NCBI RefSeq assembly: GCF_036237315.1
Contig: NZ_CP108356.1
Span: 1,674,001-1,738,000 of the forward strand
Direction: 5' to 3'
DNA: 64,000 nt
Source: Streptomyces sp. NBC_01351
GTDB taxonomy: Bacteria; Actinomycetota; Actinomycetes; Streptomycetales; Streptomycetaceae
Numbering within the stretch: the first letter of the stretch is position 1; every line of letters starts with the position of its first letter. Both the position numbers and the translations under genes were made by a program. The notes under the pieces are model-generated. The model did no database searches. It was not told the origin of the DNA and saw only the letters and a program-made list of their open reading frames with translations. This document shows positions 8,850 through 17,400 of the stretch, in pieces.

Positions 8850-9275
8850 ATGAGCTGGTGGCTGTGGGCTCTTCTGGGCGTCGCGGTCGTGGTCGTGGCG
8901 CGGCTGACGTGGAGGATCGTCAACAAGCGTGGGTTGTGGGACACCAGAACCATGGGACTCGACTTCGGGCGCGATGAACACGGTGGTGTGGTCTTTCTCG
9001 ACACGGCCAACAACTGGGCAGACAGCACCGCGGGCTACGACCGGGACATCGCTCGCGAGGTGGATTCCCGGGGACCGAACCAGCTCCCATTCAACCGTCC
9101 ACCGGGGACGGCACCGGGTGAAGGCGACTGGGGCTCATGGTGGCTGGACCGCATCAGGTATCTCCGGGAGCACCACGTCCAGAACTCGGAGAAGCACATC
9201 GCGTACATCATCCAAGCCCGACGGCTCGCTGGGCTCCCCGAGTTGGAGGCGACGGACGACACAGGTTCAGGGTGA
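8850..9275 (+). CDS. Small single-pass membrane protein of unknown function
   Basis: A 141-residue protein not recognised as a named family. One N-terminal membrane segment (WWLWALLGVAVVVVARLTW) is followed by a short basic stretch (RIVNKRG) and an approximately 110-residue soluble part containing FGRDEHGGVVFLDTANNWADSTAGYD and a C-terminal region rich in charged helix (WLDRIRYLREHHVQNSEKHIAYIIQARRLAGL). By the positive-inside rule the soluble domain should be cytoplasmic. The ATG at 8850 has GAAGGGGG ten bases upstream; an in-frame GTG lies two codons earlier. Flanked on both sides by transposase remnants. Confidence 0.6.
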   Translation: MSWWLWALLGVAVVVVARLTWRIVNKRGLWDTRTMGLDFGRDEHGGVVFLDTANNWADSTAGYDRDIAREVDSRGPNQLPFNRPPGTAPGEGDWGSWWLDRIRYLREHHVQNSEKHIAYIIQARRLAGLPELEATDDTGSG

Positions 9276-9278
9276 CAC

Positions 9279-9700
9279 CCAAGGCTTGAGCAAGCCGATG
9301 TGCTGGAAGCCGTCCACCGCCGCGGCCACGGAGGACTCTACGCCGGTGTAGCCCATGGCCGAGTCGACACCAATCGGCTGCGGCTCGCGCTGGCATCGGG
9401 TCCGCTGCCGCGGGCTGCCGACTGCCGGCTTGTCCTGGCCGTCGACATCACCTGCCGGCTGCGGCCTGACGCCCACACCTCGCCGGAGCTGATCCTGTGC
9501 CACACATACGGCCGGGGAAAGGACCAGGACATCCCGTTCCCGGCTGGCCGTAGTCGATCGTCTGCGCGCTGGAGCCCGGTCGCAGCTCGTGGACCGCACC
9601 CCTGGACGCGCTCCGCCTGGCACCCGGGGACGGCACCGCCACCGTCACTGCCGGGCAGCTGCGCGAAGTGCTCGGGCGGCTCATCGCGGCGGGGCCGAAG
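9279..9700 (+). pseudogene. DDE transposase of the NF041680 type, fragment with frameshift
   Basis: The reading frame gives RGHGGLYAGVAHGRVDTNRLRLALASGPLPRAADCRLVLAVDITCRLRPDAHTSPELILCHTYGRGKDQD, which resembles the central N-terminal part of a large Streptomyces transposase family. The frame shifts near 9540; the continuation (SWTAPLDALRLAPGDGTATVTAGQLREVLGRLIAAGP) is in another frame. Both ends of the original gene are gone. At about 9702 the sequence passes directly into a piece of an unrelated transposase. Confidence 0.55.
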
Positions 9701-9701
9701 C

Positions 9702-9958
9702 TTCACCCCGACCTATGCCTCGTGGGCAAACCCGATCGACGTGCACTTCGGACCGCTGCGACAGTTCGCCATCGCCAACTCCAACCACCCCAACCACCCA
9801 GTGCAGACCCGGGCCCTGCCCGCCTACCTGCGCTGGCGCAGCGCCAACGCCCGCCACCCCGACATACTCGCCGCACAACGCCGAGAACGGGCACGCTTCC
9901 GCGGCGAGAAACGCATCCCCCTGGGGAGGACGCCCCATCCTCGAGACCGCGGCCTGAG
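9702..9958 (+). pseudogene. IS630 family transposase, C-terminal fragment
   Basis: The segment FTPTYASWANPIDVHFGPLRQFAIANSNHPNHPVQTRALPAYLRWRSANARHPDILAAQRRERAR is the C-terminal end of a Streptomyces IS630-type transposase. A frameshift near 9915 displaces the usual ending, found in the next frame as WGGRPILETAA-stop at 9958. It is fused, without any gap, to the preceding unrelated transposase fragment, so this is a recombination or deletion junction. It is a different subtype from the complete IS630 element at 10613-12028. Confidence 0.65.
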
Positions 9959-9997
9959 TCGTCCTACGCATGCGGCACACCGCACACGTTTCCCGAC

Positions 9998-10480
9998 TCA
10001 CCGCCTCGAGCTGCGGCCATCGCTGTCGAGGTCTTCGGCGAGTTCGACGCGCAGCTGGCTACGGGTGCGCACCAGAATCCGCCCGAGCATGTTCTTGCCG
10101 GTCCCGGTTCTGCCTCGACCCCAGTAGTGATCGGTGGTGGTGTCCTCGACGATCTCTTCGTCACCGGTGGACAGCAGAATGTCACGGATATCGACATGTG
10201 CGCGGAACTTGATTGCCACCGCGCGGCTCATCACGTCGTCCTTGACTCGCTCCCAGTCCCTCCGTAGAGGCCTGGACGAGTCACGGCCCAGCTCCGCTGC
10301 CCGCAGCGGCGTGCGAGCACGCCGGATGAGATCCGCGTGGCGAGTGCCCTTGAACTTCTGCGCCTGGAAGTAGTGCTCCGAGGTTGGCCACCAGACCCCG
10401 TCAAGGTCGAAGCCATGATCAGAAAAATTCGAGAAGCATCCATAAGGGACTTCGCCGGCGCCGTAGAAGTAGATCGTCAT
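9998..10480 (-). CDS. NADAR family protein (YbiA-like)
   Basis: A 160-residue single-domain protein with the NADAR signatures: GCFSNFS near the N-terminus, WWPTSEHYFQAQKF, a central VAIKFRAHVDIRDILLSTGDEEIVEDT, and the C-terminal HYWGRGRTGTGKNMLGRILVRTRSQL. Known NADAR proteins act on NAD/ADP-ribose chemistry: some remove ADP-ribose from nucleic acid, and YbiA-like members clear reactive riboflavin intermediates by N-glycosidase action. The ATG at 10480 is used because it begins the conserved MTIYFYG segment and has GAGG six bases upstream. It sits about 2.2 kb from the macro-domain gene, with transposon debris between. Confidence 0.87.
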   Translation of the reverse strand: MTIYFYGAGEVPYGCFSNFSDHGFDLDGVWWPTSEHYFQAQKFKGTRHADLIRRARTPLRAAELGRDSSRPLRRDWERVKDDVMSRAVAIKFRAHVDIRDILLSTGDEEIVEDTTTDHYWGRGRTGTGKNMLGRILVRTRSQLRVELAEDLDSDGRSSRR

Positions 10481-10612
10481 GGGAAACCTCGCGGAAGTTG
10501 CGGAAACCCGCACGGTGTCAGGCATGCCCACACCCCCACAATCAGCTTTCTTCGCCAAACCCGGCTCTTCACCGCACCAGCGACCCGGCGAACCTTCCCG
10601 GTCAGAGCACTA

Positions 10613-12028
10613 GTGTGATGCGCCAGAAATCCTGATGGTTATTTACTACCCTGTTGCCATGTCGCATTCGGGTCCTTCTGCTGTGGAGATCACGCTGTCC
10701 GAGGCCGAGCGCGCCGAGTTGGTGCGCCGGACGGGTATGCCGCACCGGCGCTCGGCCGAGAAGGCCCGCATCATCCTGGCGTGCGCTGATGGCATGTCAA
10801 ACGCGGGTGCCGCACGGATCGTCGGCGTCCAGGCCAAGACGGTTGGCAAGTGGCGTCGGGCTTTCGCCGCAGAGCGGCTCGCCGGGCTTGAGGACGCCGG
10901 CTGGATCGGGCGGCCGAAGGCCGACCTGGTCCTGGACGAGGCTGAGCGGAGGCAGCTGACGCAGTGGGCGCGGAGGGCGAAGACTGCCCAGTTCCTCGCG
11001 TTGCGGGCCAAGATCGTGCTGCGCTGCGCGGAGGGTGGGACGAATCAGCAGGCCGCGGCCGACCTCGGCATCGACCAGTCGACCGTGGACCGGTGGCGGG
11101 CCCGGTTCATTGCCAAACGCCTCGACGGCTTGCATGACGAGCCCCGCTCGGGCCGGCCGCCCTCGATCCTCCTCGACCAGGTCGAGGAGGTCATCGTGGC
11201 AACCCTGGAGTCGTCCGCGGGCAGGGACACGCACTGGTCACGAGCCTCGATGGCCCAGCGCACCGGCCTGTCGAAGTCGACCATCGGCCGGATCTGGAAG
11301 AAGTTCGACCTCAAGCCCCACCTGCAGGATTCCTTCAAACTGTCCACCGATCCGCAGTTCGTCGCCAAGGTCGTCGACGTCGTCGGCCTGTACCACCACC
11401 CGCCCGAGAAGGCGGTAGTGCTCTGCGTGGACGAGAAGTCCCAGATCCAGGCTCTGGACCGCTCCCAGCCGGTCTTGCCGATGATGCCGGGCATGCCCGA
11501 ACGCCGGACCCACGACTACTACCGGCACGGCATCACCAGCCTGTTCGCCGCCTTCAACATCGCTGACGGCACTGTCATATCGGCGCTGCACCGCCGCCAC
11601 CGGGCGATCGAGTTCAAGAAGTTCCTGATCCGGATCAACAAGGCGGTGCCCGCCGAGCTCGAGGTGCACCTGGTGTGTGACAACTACTCCACCCACAACA
11701 CCGCCGAGATCAAGACCTGGCTCGGCAAGCACCCGTGTTTCCACGTCCACTTCACGCCGACCGGTTCCTCCTGGATGAACCAGGTCGAACGGTGGTTTGG
11801 CCTGCTGACCGACAAACTCATCCGCCGCGGCGTCCACCGGTCCGTGAAGGCCCTGGAGGACGACATCGCCGCGTGGATCGACACCTGGAACGAGAATCCA
11901 CGGCCCTTCACCTGGACCAAGACCGCCGACGAGATCCTCAACTCCCTCGCCGACTACCTCAGCAAGGTCGGAACCGCCAACCAGCAAACAGAGCAGAACT
12001 AACCATCAGGATTTCTGGCGCATCACAC
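10613..12028 (+). mobile_element. IS630 family insertion sequence, complete
   Basis: The element is 1,416 bp with perfect 29-bp terminal inverted repeats (10613-10641 and 12000-12028, outer end GTGTGATGCGCC). It is flanked by the TA dinucleotide duplication expected of IS630/Tc1-mariner transposition (10611-10612 and 12029-12030). One intact transposase gene fills it, and the gene's TAA stop is formed by the first bases of the right repeat. The perfect ends suggest a recent insertion. Confidence 0.9.
10659..12002 (+). CDS. IS630 family transposase
   Basis: A 447-residue transposase. The N-terminal third has two successive helix-turn-helix units ([22 protein letters not shown] and [22 protein letters not shown]) for binding the inverted repeats. 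The DDE catalytic core shows aspartates in [17 protein letters not shown] and [11 protein letters not shown] and the glutamate in [14 protein letters not shown]. The [11 protein letters not shown] segment is characteristic of this family. Length and motifs are intact, so the enzyme is probably active. The start is the ATG at 10659. Confidence 0.92.
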   Translation: MSHSGPSAVEITLSEAERAELVRRTGMPHRRSAEKARIILACADGMSNAGAARIVGVQAKTVGKWRRAFAAERLAGLEDAGWIGRPKADLVLDEAERRQLTQWARRAKTAQFLALRAKIVLRCAEGGTNQQAAADLGIDQSTVDRWRARFIAKRLDGLHDEPRSGRPPSILLDQVEEVIVATLESSAGRDTHWSRASMAQRTGLSKSTIGRIWKKFDLKPHLQDSFKLSTDPQFVAKVVDVVGLYHHPPEKAVVLCVDEKSQIQALDRSQPVLPMMPGMPERRTHDYYRHGITSLFAAFNIADGTVISALHRRHRAIEFKKFLIRINKAVPAELEVHLVCDNYSTHNTAEIKTWLGKHPCFHVHFTPTGSSWMNQVERWFGLLTDKLIRRGVHRSVKALEDDIAAWIDTWNENPRPFTWTKTADEILNSLADYLSKVGTANQQTEQN

Positions 12029-12051
12029 TAGGCACACCCGGTTCGGACCAC

Positions 12052-12168
12052 TCAGAAGATCGCGTCCACGATCCGGCGACGTGGGTGCTTCTCACGTCGC
12101 CCGCCCTTCGGCCCTACCCGCACCGACGGCAGCAACGGCTCCACCAATGCCCACTGATTACCCGGCAT
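12052..12168 (-). pseudogene. IS5 family transposase, N-terminal fragment
   Basis: The minus strand from ATG 12168 reads NQWALVEPLLPSVRVGPKGGR and then REKHPRRRIVDAIF, the first 38 residues of an IS5-type transposase, after which the frame stops. The catalytic region is absent. A near-identical 25-base segment lies on the plus strand at 7012. Confidence 0.7.
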
Positions 12169-12308
12169 ATCTGACGGGTACCCACCCCCAGAACCACTCT
12201 TCCCTTGGTGATGTGCGCCAACGCCCGTCGCGGTCGTCGGAGTCGTCGGCCGGGCGGAGAAGCCGCCCGCCCTGGCCCGCTGGTCTACTGAAAGTTGGCC
12301 GACTCCCC

Positions 12309-13175
12309 ATGGACCTGGCACTCGAGGAGATCGACAGTCTCCTCACGGATTACATGCACGGGGACGACAGCGCCCTCGACGGCCTGCTTGCAGCAGGTCC
12401 GGTGAGTCTTCGTCGGCTCCTCGCCATTCGGGCGGGCCGGTCCGAGCCGGGATGGGACATGGCGGAGATCATGCGCCACGACCGGGACGACTACCGGCGC
12501 CCCGGAGAAGCGCAGATACACCTTGCCCGCGCCTTCCCGGACACCTTCTTCGACGAGGCGGGGGACCCCATGCATGAATGGGCGATCCTGGAGACGCTGG
12601 AGTACATCAAGGATCCCCGAGCTCTGCCGTTCCTGGAGCGGCACCTGCGGACCCGCAGCCCGGAGTACCGCCGTCGAGCGCTGCGGGGTCTGGCCGAGAA
12701 CGGGACGGCTGATCACACGGAGGCCGTAGCCGCGTGCCTGGCCGACCCCGAGGCGCGGTCCGAAGCGGTGAACACGCTGGCGCGGCTGGGCGACGCCCGC
12801 GCGGTCGGGCCCTTGCTGCGCGAGCACCTGGCAGACGACTCCTCGTTCGCCCGGCGCGCCGGAGTAGCCCTCGACCAGGTCGAGCAGCGCATCGGCGGGC
12901 CGCTGGCACCGCCGGTCTGGCGCGAGCTGGGGCCGGTGGTGTTCACCGCGCAGGCCGTGATGGGCGTGCCGTGGTGCGTGACCGAGGTCCTGGTGGAGCC
13001 CGGCCAGACCGTCCGGGGCGGCGAAGTCATGGCCATCCTGGAGAACGACGCGATCTGCCGGGAGCTGATCGCAGACTGGCCCGGCACGGTCACGGAGGTC
13101 CGCCTCGCGGTGAACGACGAAGTTCTGGAGGAGGCCGTCGTCCTCGTTGTGCAGTCCCGTCGCCGGATCGGCTAG
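12309..13175 (+). CDS. HEAT-repeat protein with a C-terminal lipoyl/biotinyl-like domain
   Basis: A 288-residue protein. Residues about 70-200 form HEAT-like helical repeats (LEYIKDPRALPFLERHLRTRSPEYRRRALRGLAENG, ACLADPEARSEAVNTLARLGDARAVGPLLREHL). Residues about 210-285 look like a barrel-sandwich hybrid domain of the biotinyl/lipoyl type: GVPWCVTEVLVEPGQTVRGGEVMAILEND, then GTVTEVRLAVNDEVLEEAVVLVVQ. The usual modified lysine (E-A-M-K-M or D-K-A) is replaced by END-A, so it is probably not biotinylated or lipoylated and may instead act as a binding module. The start at 12309 has no clear ribosome-binding site. Function unknown. Confidence 0.65.
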   Translation: MDLALEEIDSLLTDYMHGDDSALDGLLAAGPVSLRRLLAIRAGRSEPGWDMAEIMRHDRDDYRRPGEAQIHLARAFPDTFFDEAGDPMHEWAILETLEYIKDPRALPFLERHLRTRSPEYRRRALRGLAENGTADHTEAVAACLADPEARSEAVNTLARLGDARAVGPLLREHLADDSSFARRAGVALDQVEQRIGGPLAPPVWRELGPVVFTAQAVMGVPWCVTEVLVEPGQTVRGGEVMAILENDAICRELIADWPGTVTEVRLAVNDEVLEEAVVLVVQSRRRIG

Positions 13176-13364
13176 TACCAATACCGTGTAGTCAGCCTTG
13201 GGCGTCCGGCGTCAAGGGGTGCGGGTGGTCAGACAAGGCCACGAAGTCAAGCGCACGGGGGAAACTTCAACTCGCCTGGCCCAGGGCGTGCTTGGGGTTG
13301 TGAGGCCGGGACCTCTGGTAGAAGCGGGAGACCGCCCAAAGTCTTCCTGCCACGAGAGGTCCCG

Positions 13365-13541
13365 TTGTCAGGCCAGTCTGCCACCACAACGTTCACCCGC
13401 ATCATCACGGTCGCGGATGGTGTCTTCGCTCCCGGCCACCTGGGCAAGCTGACCCAGTACCTCCCCTTCGAGCTCGTCGATGACGTGCTGGAACAGACGC
13501 GAGCCGTGCAGCACCGGCTGCGGCAGTTGCCGTCGCATTGG
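13365..13541 (+). pseudogene. IS4 family transposase, N-terminal fragment
   Basis: Reading from TTG 13365, the frame gives ITVADGVFAPGHLGKLTQYLPFELVDDVLEQTRAVQHRLRQLPS, the opening of Streptomyces IS4-type transposases. It then departs from the family. A 9-bp inverted repeat (GGGACCTCT at 13308 and AGAGGTCCC ending at 13363) precedes it and may belong to the lost element's left end. The DDE core is missing. Confidence 0.7.
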
Positions 13542-13773
13542 GAAATTCTTGATCTGGGGACGTCGTTGAGTAGGTATGGCTGTGGAGATGAACACGGCTC
13601 AGGATCGCCTGGTACCGAAGGACCGTCGCCTGCATGAGCTGTTGCCTCGTGCCGTCCCGGGGAGCCAACACGGTGTGGGCGGTGGTGCGCTGTGGGAACA
13701 GCGCCGTCACGTGCAGGATCTAATCGCAAGCCGGGCAGTTTATGATCTTCGACCTGATCGAGGAGGAGGTCAT

Positions 13774-14172
13774 ATGGCGCTTCAGCAACATGGGGAACGG
13801 GGCGCCAGCGAGGTCGTCGGAGAGATTCCGGCGGATGGCGGGATCTACGCGCTGACGTTCCGGATCGACAGCATCGATCCGGAACCGCAGTTTACCTACG
13901 TGGCGATCGGCTACACGACCGAGGACGACGCCGCGGAATCGGCGGAGAAGACGTCGGACGCCTGGGAGCCGCGCTGGAGTTACGCGTTCTTCCTGGAGTC
14001 GGGGCTTGAAGGGGTGAAGGTCGTCGGGCGTCATCCGGACGATGCGGAATCGCAGCGGCGGGAGGAGGAGTCTGGAAGACTCTGGTCAGGTCGATGCCCG
14101 GCGAGTTGGGCTGTCGCGCCGATGCTGAACACGACGAACCCAGCTGCGGTATCCGCCCGGTTCACCGAATGA
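13774..14172 (+). CDS. Hypothetical protein, strong ribosome-binding site
   Basis: A 132-residue protein that I do not recognise. The start is well supported: the ATG at 13774 follows GAGGAGGAGGT with a short spacer. The body is acidic and appears to be a small alpha/beta fold (GGIYALTFRIDSIDPEPQFTYVAIGYTTEDD, EPRWSYAFFLESGLEGVKVVGRHPDD). The C-terminal 35 residues, after ESGRLW, are of different composition. No signal peptide or membrane segment. The next gene starts 30 bp downstream on the same strand, so the two may form an operon. Confidence 0.5.
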   Translation: MALQQHGERGASEVVGEIPADGGIYALTFRIDSIDPEPQFTYVAIGYTTEDDAAESAEKTSDAWEPRWSYAFFLESGLEGVKVVGRHPDDAESQRREEESGRLWSGRCPASWAVAPMLNTTNPAAVSARFTE

Positions 14173-14202
14173 ATCGCTGTTCTGTGCAAACCGGGAGACC
14201 CA

Positions 14203-14811
14203 ATGCACCTCGTCATAGACCCGAAGAGCGCCGTGTTCTCGTGGGATTACCGCTCCGGCGTGATCCGGGTGTCGGCCGAGCCGTCGTTGTACTTCGATAC
14301 TTCCGCACGGTCGCTGCACATCGATCAGAACCCGGCCGGCGAGCGATCGTTGGCGCAAGTGAGGAACACGTCGTTCTCCGAGGACTTCACGGTCATGCGT
14401 TTCGATGCGACGTGGCACAGCGCCCCGGAGTCGTTCGAAGTGACCGCGCGGTACCAGACGGATCTGATCCTGCGCCAGGTCACCCAACTCCTGCTCACCG
14501 GGGATGACGCGGTCGCCTCAGGCCCTCAGGACGTGATCGAGGTCCACGTGCTTGAGGGCGCGATCGCCATGATCAACGTGCTGCGGGTCGTCGAAGGCGA
14601 GGTCGAGAAATCGATACGAATCACCCACAAGGACGGCCGGCTCTACCTGGTAATCCCCAGCCCATGGAAACGCACCGAACTCACCTCGGTCGCGATCAAA
14701 GGAAACCGGCTCGTGTGCCGCTCACCTGACGAAGAGGCCACCTACAAGCTATCCGCCTGCCCGCTCGTCGTTGAGACGATGACGGCACTGATCTACGCCG
14801 GTCTGACCTGA
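14203..14811 (+). CDS. Hypothetical protein
   Basis: A 202-residue soluble protein of unknown family. It is rich in predicted beta strands: HLVIDPKSAVFSWDYRSGVIRVSAEPSLYF at the start, then VIEVHVLEGAIAMINVLRVVEGEVEKSIRITHKDGRLYLVIPSP and LTSVAIKGNRLVCRSPDEEATYKL near the end. The ATG at 14203 has GGGAG six bases upstream. It follows the preceding hypothetical gene by 30 bp and precedes an IS30 element. Its codon use looks like normal Streptomyces coding sequence. Confidence 0.55.
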   Translation: MHLVIDPKSAVFSWDYRSGVIRVSAEPSLYFDTSARSLHIDQNPAGERSLAQVRNTSFSEDFTVMRFDATWHSAPESFEVTARYQTDLILRQVTQLLLTGDDAVASGPQDVIEVHVLEGAIAMINVLRVVEGEVEKSIRITHKDGRLYLVIPSPWKRTELTSVAIKGNRLVCRSPDEEATYKLSACPLVVETMTALIYAGLT

Positions 14812-15209
14812 CGCGACTCGATCGGATGTCTGGCAAGCTGTCGCGGACAACCTGAAGTGACTCGTGACGGGGTTTGGGCCAGGCCGGGCCCGGCGGCGCC
14901 GAGAAGCGGGCACCGCCCTCGGCGCGGTAGAAGTCACGGATCATCCCGCCACCGTACGACGGCATCCCCGTCCGACGGGCCGTCACGGACAGAGGACGAC
15001 CGCCCGGGACCGAGAGCGGTGGTTCATAGGTGGTCGCTCAAAGCCGCGAAGTCAAGGATCATCAGTCAGTCGTCAAGGGGACGCTGAGACAGTGACGTTG
15101 ACCGGCGGGCCGGCTCGGCCGGAGGCTGTGTGGGCTCCGGCCCGGAAGTGGTCCGGGCGCAGCGAGGGACCTGGTAGATCAGTACCACACCGGCCGTCTG
15201 ACAAAGTGT
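14812..15209. other. Interval before the IS30 element
   Basis: About 400 bp without a convincing gene. A 28-base stretch at 15029-15056 (containing CGAAGTCAAG) matches the sequence at 13224-13251 at about 23 positions in the same orientation. That may be a shared IS-end relic, since the earlier copy lies just before an IS4 fragment. Confidence 0.4.
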
Positions 15210-16443
15210 GGCGCACTCAAACGGTCGATGCACCACCCCATAGATGATCATGTCGTCATGGAGGTGCACGTGCGTGACTACGGGTTCTCGGCAGTCCAGC
15301 AGGACGAGATCTGGCGGCGGTGGCGTGAGGGCGAATCGTTCAACTCGATGGGCCGGGCTCTGGGCTCCCCGATGCACCGGATCCGCTCTTTTCTCGCCCA
15401 GACAGGCGGAGTTCGTGCTGCTCCGCAGAGGCGGTCCGGCCTTCACTTGACGCCTGCCGACCGAGAGGAGATATCTCGCGGTCTCGCCGTCGGTGACTCT
15501 GCGCGTCAGATGGCGAGGCGTCTTGGCCGGGCGGCGTCGACGGTCTCCCGGGAGATCGCCCGTAACGGCGGCCGGGAACGCTACCGCGCGACACCTGCGG
15601 ACATTGAGGCGTACCAGCGAGCGCGGCGTCCGAAGGCGGCCAAACTCGCCCAGCTGCCGACGCTGAGAGCCATCGTCGAGGAGAAGCTCGGGCTGCACTG
15701 GTCGCCTGAGCAGGTCTCCGGATGGCTGCGGCGTCAGTTCCCGGGCGATGTCGCCATGCAGGTCTCGCACGAGGCGATCTATCTGGCGCTGTATGACCCG
15801 CGACGCCGGGCGGCCATTGATCGCACGTTGACCCAGCGCCTTCGGACGGGCCGCCCTATCCGCCAGCCCAAGGGCGCTCGGAAGCCGTCCGGGCGCGGAG
15901 TCATCCGCGACATGGTGCCGATCAGTGCCCGCCCGGCCGAGATCGAGGACAGGGCGGTCGCCGGCCACTGGGAGGGCGACCTCGTCATGGGCACACGCCC
16001 GTCCGCCATCGGGACTCTGGTCGAGCGCACGAGTCGCTACACAGCCCTTGTCGCCCTCCCGGACGGCATCAAGGCCCAACAGGTCCGACCGCACCTCACC
16101 CGCTCGATCCTCGGCATCCCGACGCAGCTACGACGTTCCCTGACCTGGGACCGAGGCCGGGAGATGGCCGAGCACCGGGACTTCACCGCGGCCACGGGCG
16201 TTCCCGTCTATTTCTGCAAGCCCCGCAGCCCCTGGCAGCGCGGGACCAACGAGAACACGAACCGACTCCTGAGGCAGTACCTGCCCAAGGGCGCGGACCT
16301 CCGCAAACTCAGCCAGGCCGACCTGGACTGCATCGCCGAGGAACTCAACCACCGCCCCCGCAAGATCCTTGGTTACCGATCACCGGCCGAGGTCTACGCT
16401 GGCCTCTTGAACAGCGGTGGTGCATCGACCGTTTGAGTGCGCC
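15210..16443 (+). mobile_element. IS30 family insertion sequence
   Basis: The element is 1,234 bp with perfect 28-bp terminal inverted repeats (15210-15237 and 16416-16443, outer end GGCGCACTCAAACGG). One intact IS30 transposase gene lies inside. No flanking direct repeat of two or more bases is visible (left flank ends GTGT, right flank begins TTCG). The original target duplication may therefore have been lost by deletion or recombination beside the element. Confidence 0.87.
15258..16436 (+). CDS. IS30 family transposase
   Basis: A 392-residue transposase. The N-terminal half carries helix-turn-helix segments (LTPADREEISRGLAVGDSARQMARRLGRAASTVSREIARNGG). The C-terminal DDE domain has the aspartate in HWEGDLVMG, the second in SLTWDRGREM and the glutamate in SPWQRGTNENTNRLLRQYLPKG, all diagnostic for IS30. 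The ATG at 15258 is preferred; an upstream in-frame ATG at 15228 lies inside the left terminal repeat. The stop codon lies inside the right repeat. Confidence 0.9.
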   Translation: MEVHVRDYGFSAVQQDEIWRRWREGESFNSMGRALGSPMHRIRSFLAQTGGVRAAPQRRSGLHLTPADREEISRGLAVGDSARQMARRLGRAASTVSREIARNGGRERYRATPADIEAYQRARRPKAAKLAQLPTLRAIVEEKLGLHWSPEQVSGWLRRQFPGDVAMQVSHEAIYLALYDPRRRAAIDRTLTQRLRTGRPIRQPKGARKPSGRGVIRDMVPISARPAEIEDRAVAGHWEGDLVMGTRPSAIGTLVERTSRYTALVALPDGIKAQQVRPHLTRSILGIPTQLRRSLTWDRGREMAEHRDFTAATGVPVYFCKPRSPWQRGTNENTNRLLRQYLPKGADLRKLSQADLDCIAEELNHRPRKILGYRSPAEVYAGLLNSGGASTV

Positions 16444-17324
16444 TTCGAGCCGAAGGAAGTTTCTTGCGCCGGCCCATATCACCGTCGAGATCCGCAGTTT
16501 TCCCCACACGTGCAGTTGCTGTACTCACCGCCCTCGCTGGAGCTCTCGGTGCGGCTCTCGTCTTCGCGCCTGGCATTCTGGCGACACGCGGTCGAAACAG
16601 CGACCTAGCCGATAGGCGCAACCTCGTCGACGACCTACGCGACGCGTTCATCGGTTATTGGCATTCCGGGAAAGAGCAATATTCTCCAGACCTGGAGAGG
16701 GTTGTTGACTACTGGTTCCGTTACAACGTGGTCAAGGGTGTGATCGCTACGGTCCTGCTGATCGTTCTCGTTGCGCTTGGCTCCCTTCTCTGGAAGACGT
16801 TCCTGAGAGATGGAGGACCTGAAAGGGTGAGGAGGGTCGCCCTCGTCTCGGCCGGCGTATCTGTCGTGGGGTTCGCGCTGTTCGCTTTATGGACGGCGGT
16901 GGCCAGTCTCCAGGGTGCGGCAGCGCCCTTCGCTTCGATCCTGCCGCTACTGGGGGGTGCCTCCCACGGAGCGCTTGCCGATACAGTCGACCAAATCAAG
17001 CAGCACCTGACTGACTCCACGGGCAGGAGCGAACAAGCTCGGCCTGCCCTTGAGGGAATAGTCAGCGACTACGTGCGGTTCCACGTGGTCCGCGAGATCG
17101 CGGCGGTGCCTATAGCACTCGTCTTCATGGGTGCGAGCGTGGTGTTGTGGAAGAAGTATGCACGAAAGGGATCGACTGACAGGCGAACGAGGCGCGTATT
17201 GGTGTCGTTCGCTGTTTCGTCGACAGTGTTGTCGCTTTTCTTCATTTTGATCTTTGCGGTAAACAGGGCCACCGCAGCAGATCCCGATCCAGGACTCCTG
17301 AACTTTTTCAATGGCAGCTGGTGA
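16437..17324 (+). CDS. Multi-pass membrane protein, 5' end probably altered by IS30
   Basis: A protein of up to 295 residues with about five membrane helices: VAVLTALAGALGAALVFAPG, GVIATVLLIVLVALGSLLW, VALVSAGVSVVGFALFALWTAV, AVPIALVFMGASVVLWKKY and VLVSFAVSSTVLSLFFILIFAV. The extracytoplasmic or loop parts between them contain paired acidic/aromatic segments (YSPDLERVVDYWFRYNVVKGV; LEGIVSDYVRFHVVREI) that look like an internal duplication. The only start upstream of the first helix is a GTG at 16437 inside the IS30 terminal repeat, so the native start is probably gone. No family recognised. Confidence 0.6.
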   Translation: MRLRAEGSFLRRPISPSRSAVFPTRAVAVLTALAGALGAALVFAPGILATRGRNSDLADRRNLVDDLRDAFIGYWHSGKEQYSPDLERVVDYWFRYNVVKGVIATVLLIVLVALGSLLWKTFLRDGGPERVRRVALVSAGVSVVGFALFALWTAVASLQGAAAPFASILPLLGGASHGALADTVDQIKQHLTDSTGRSEQARPALEGIVSDYVRFHVVREIAAVPIALVFMGASVVLWKKYARKGSTDRRTRRVLVSFAVSSTVLSLFFILIFAVNRATAADPDPGLLNFFNGSW

Positions 17325-17400
17325 TGCACCGTCGCAGTCGGTCAGCCGCGGGCGGTGAAAATGGCGGCCTTCTGGGCGGGAGGAACATTACGCTGGGGGC

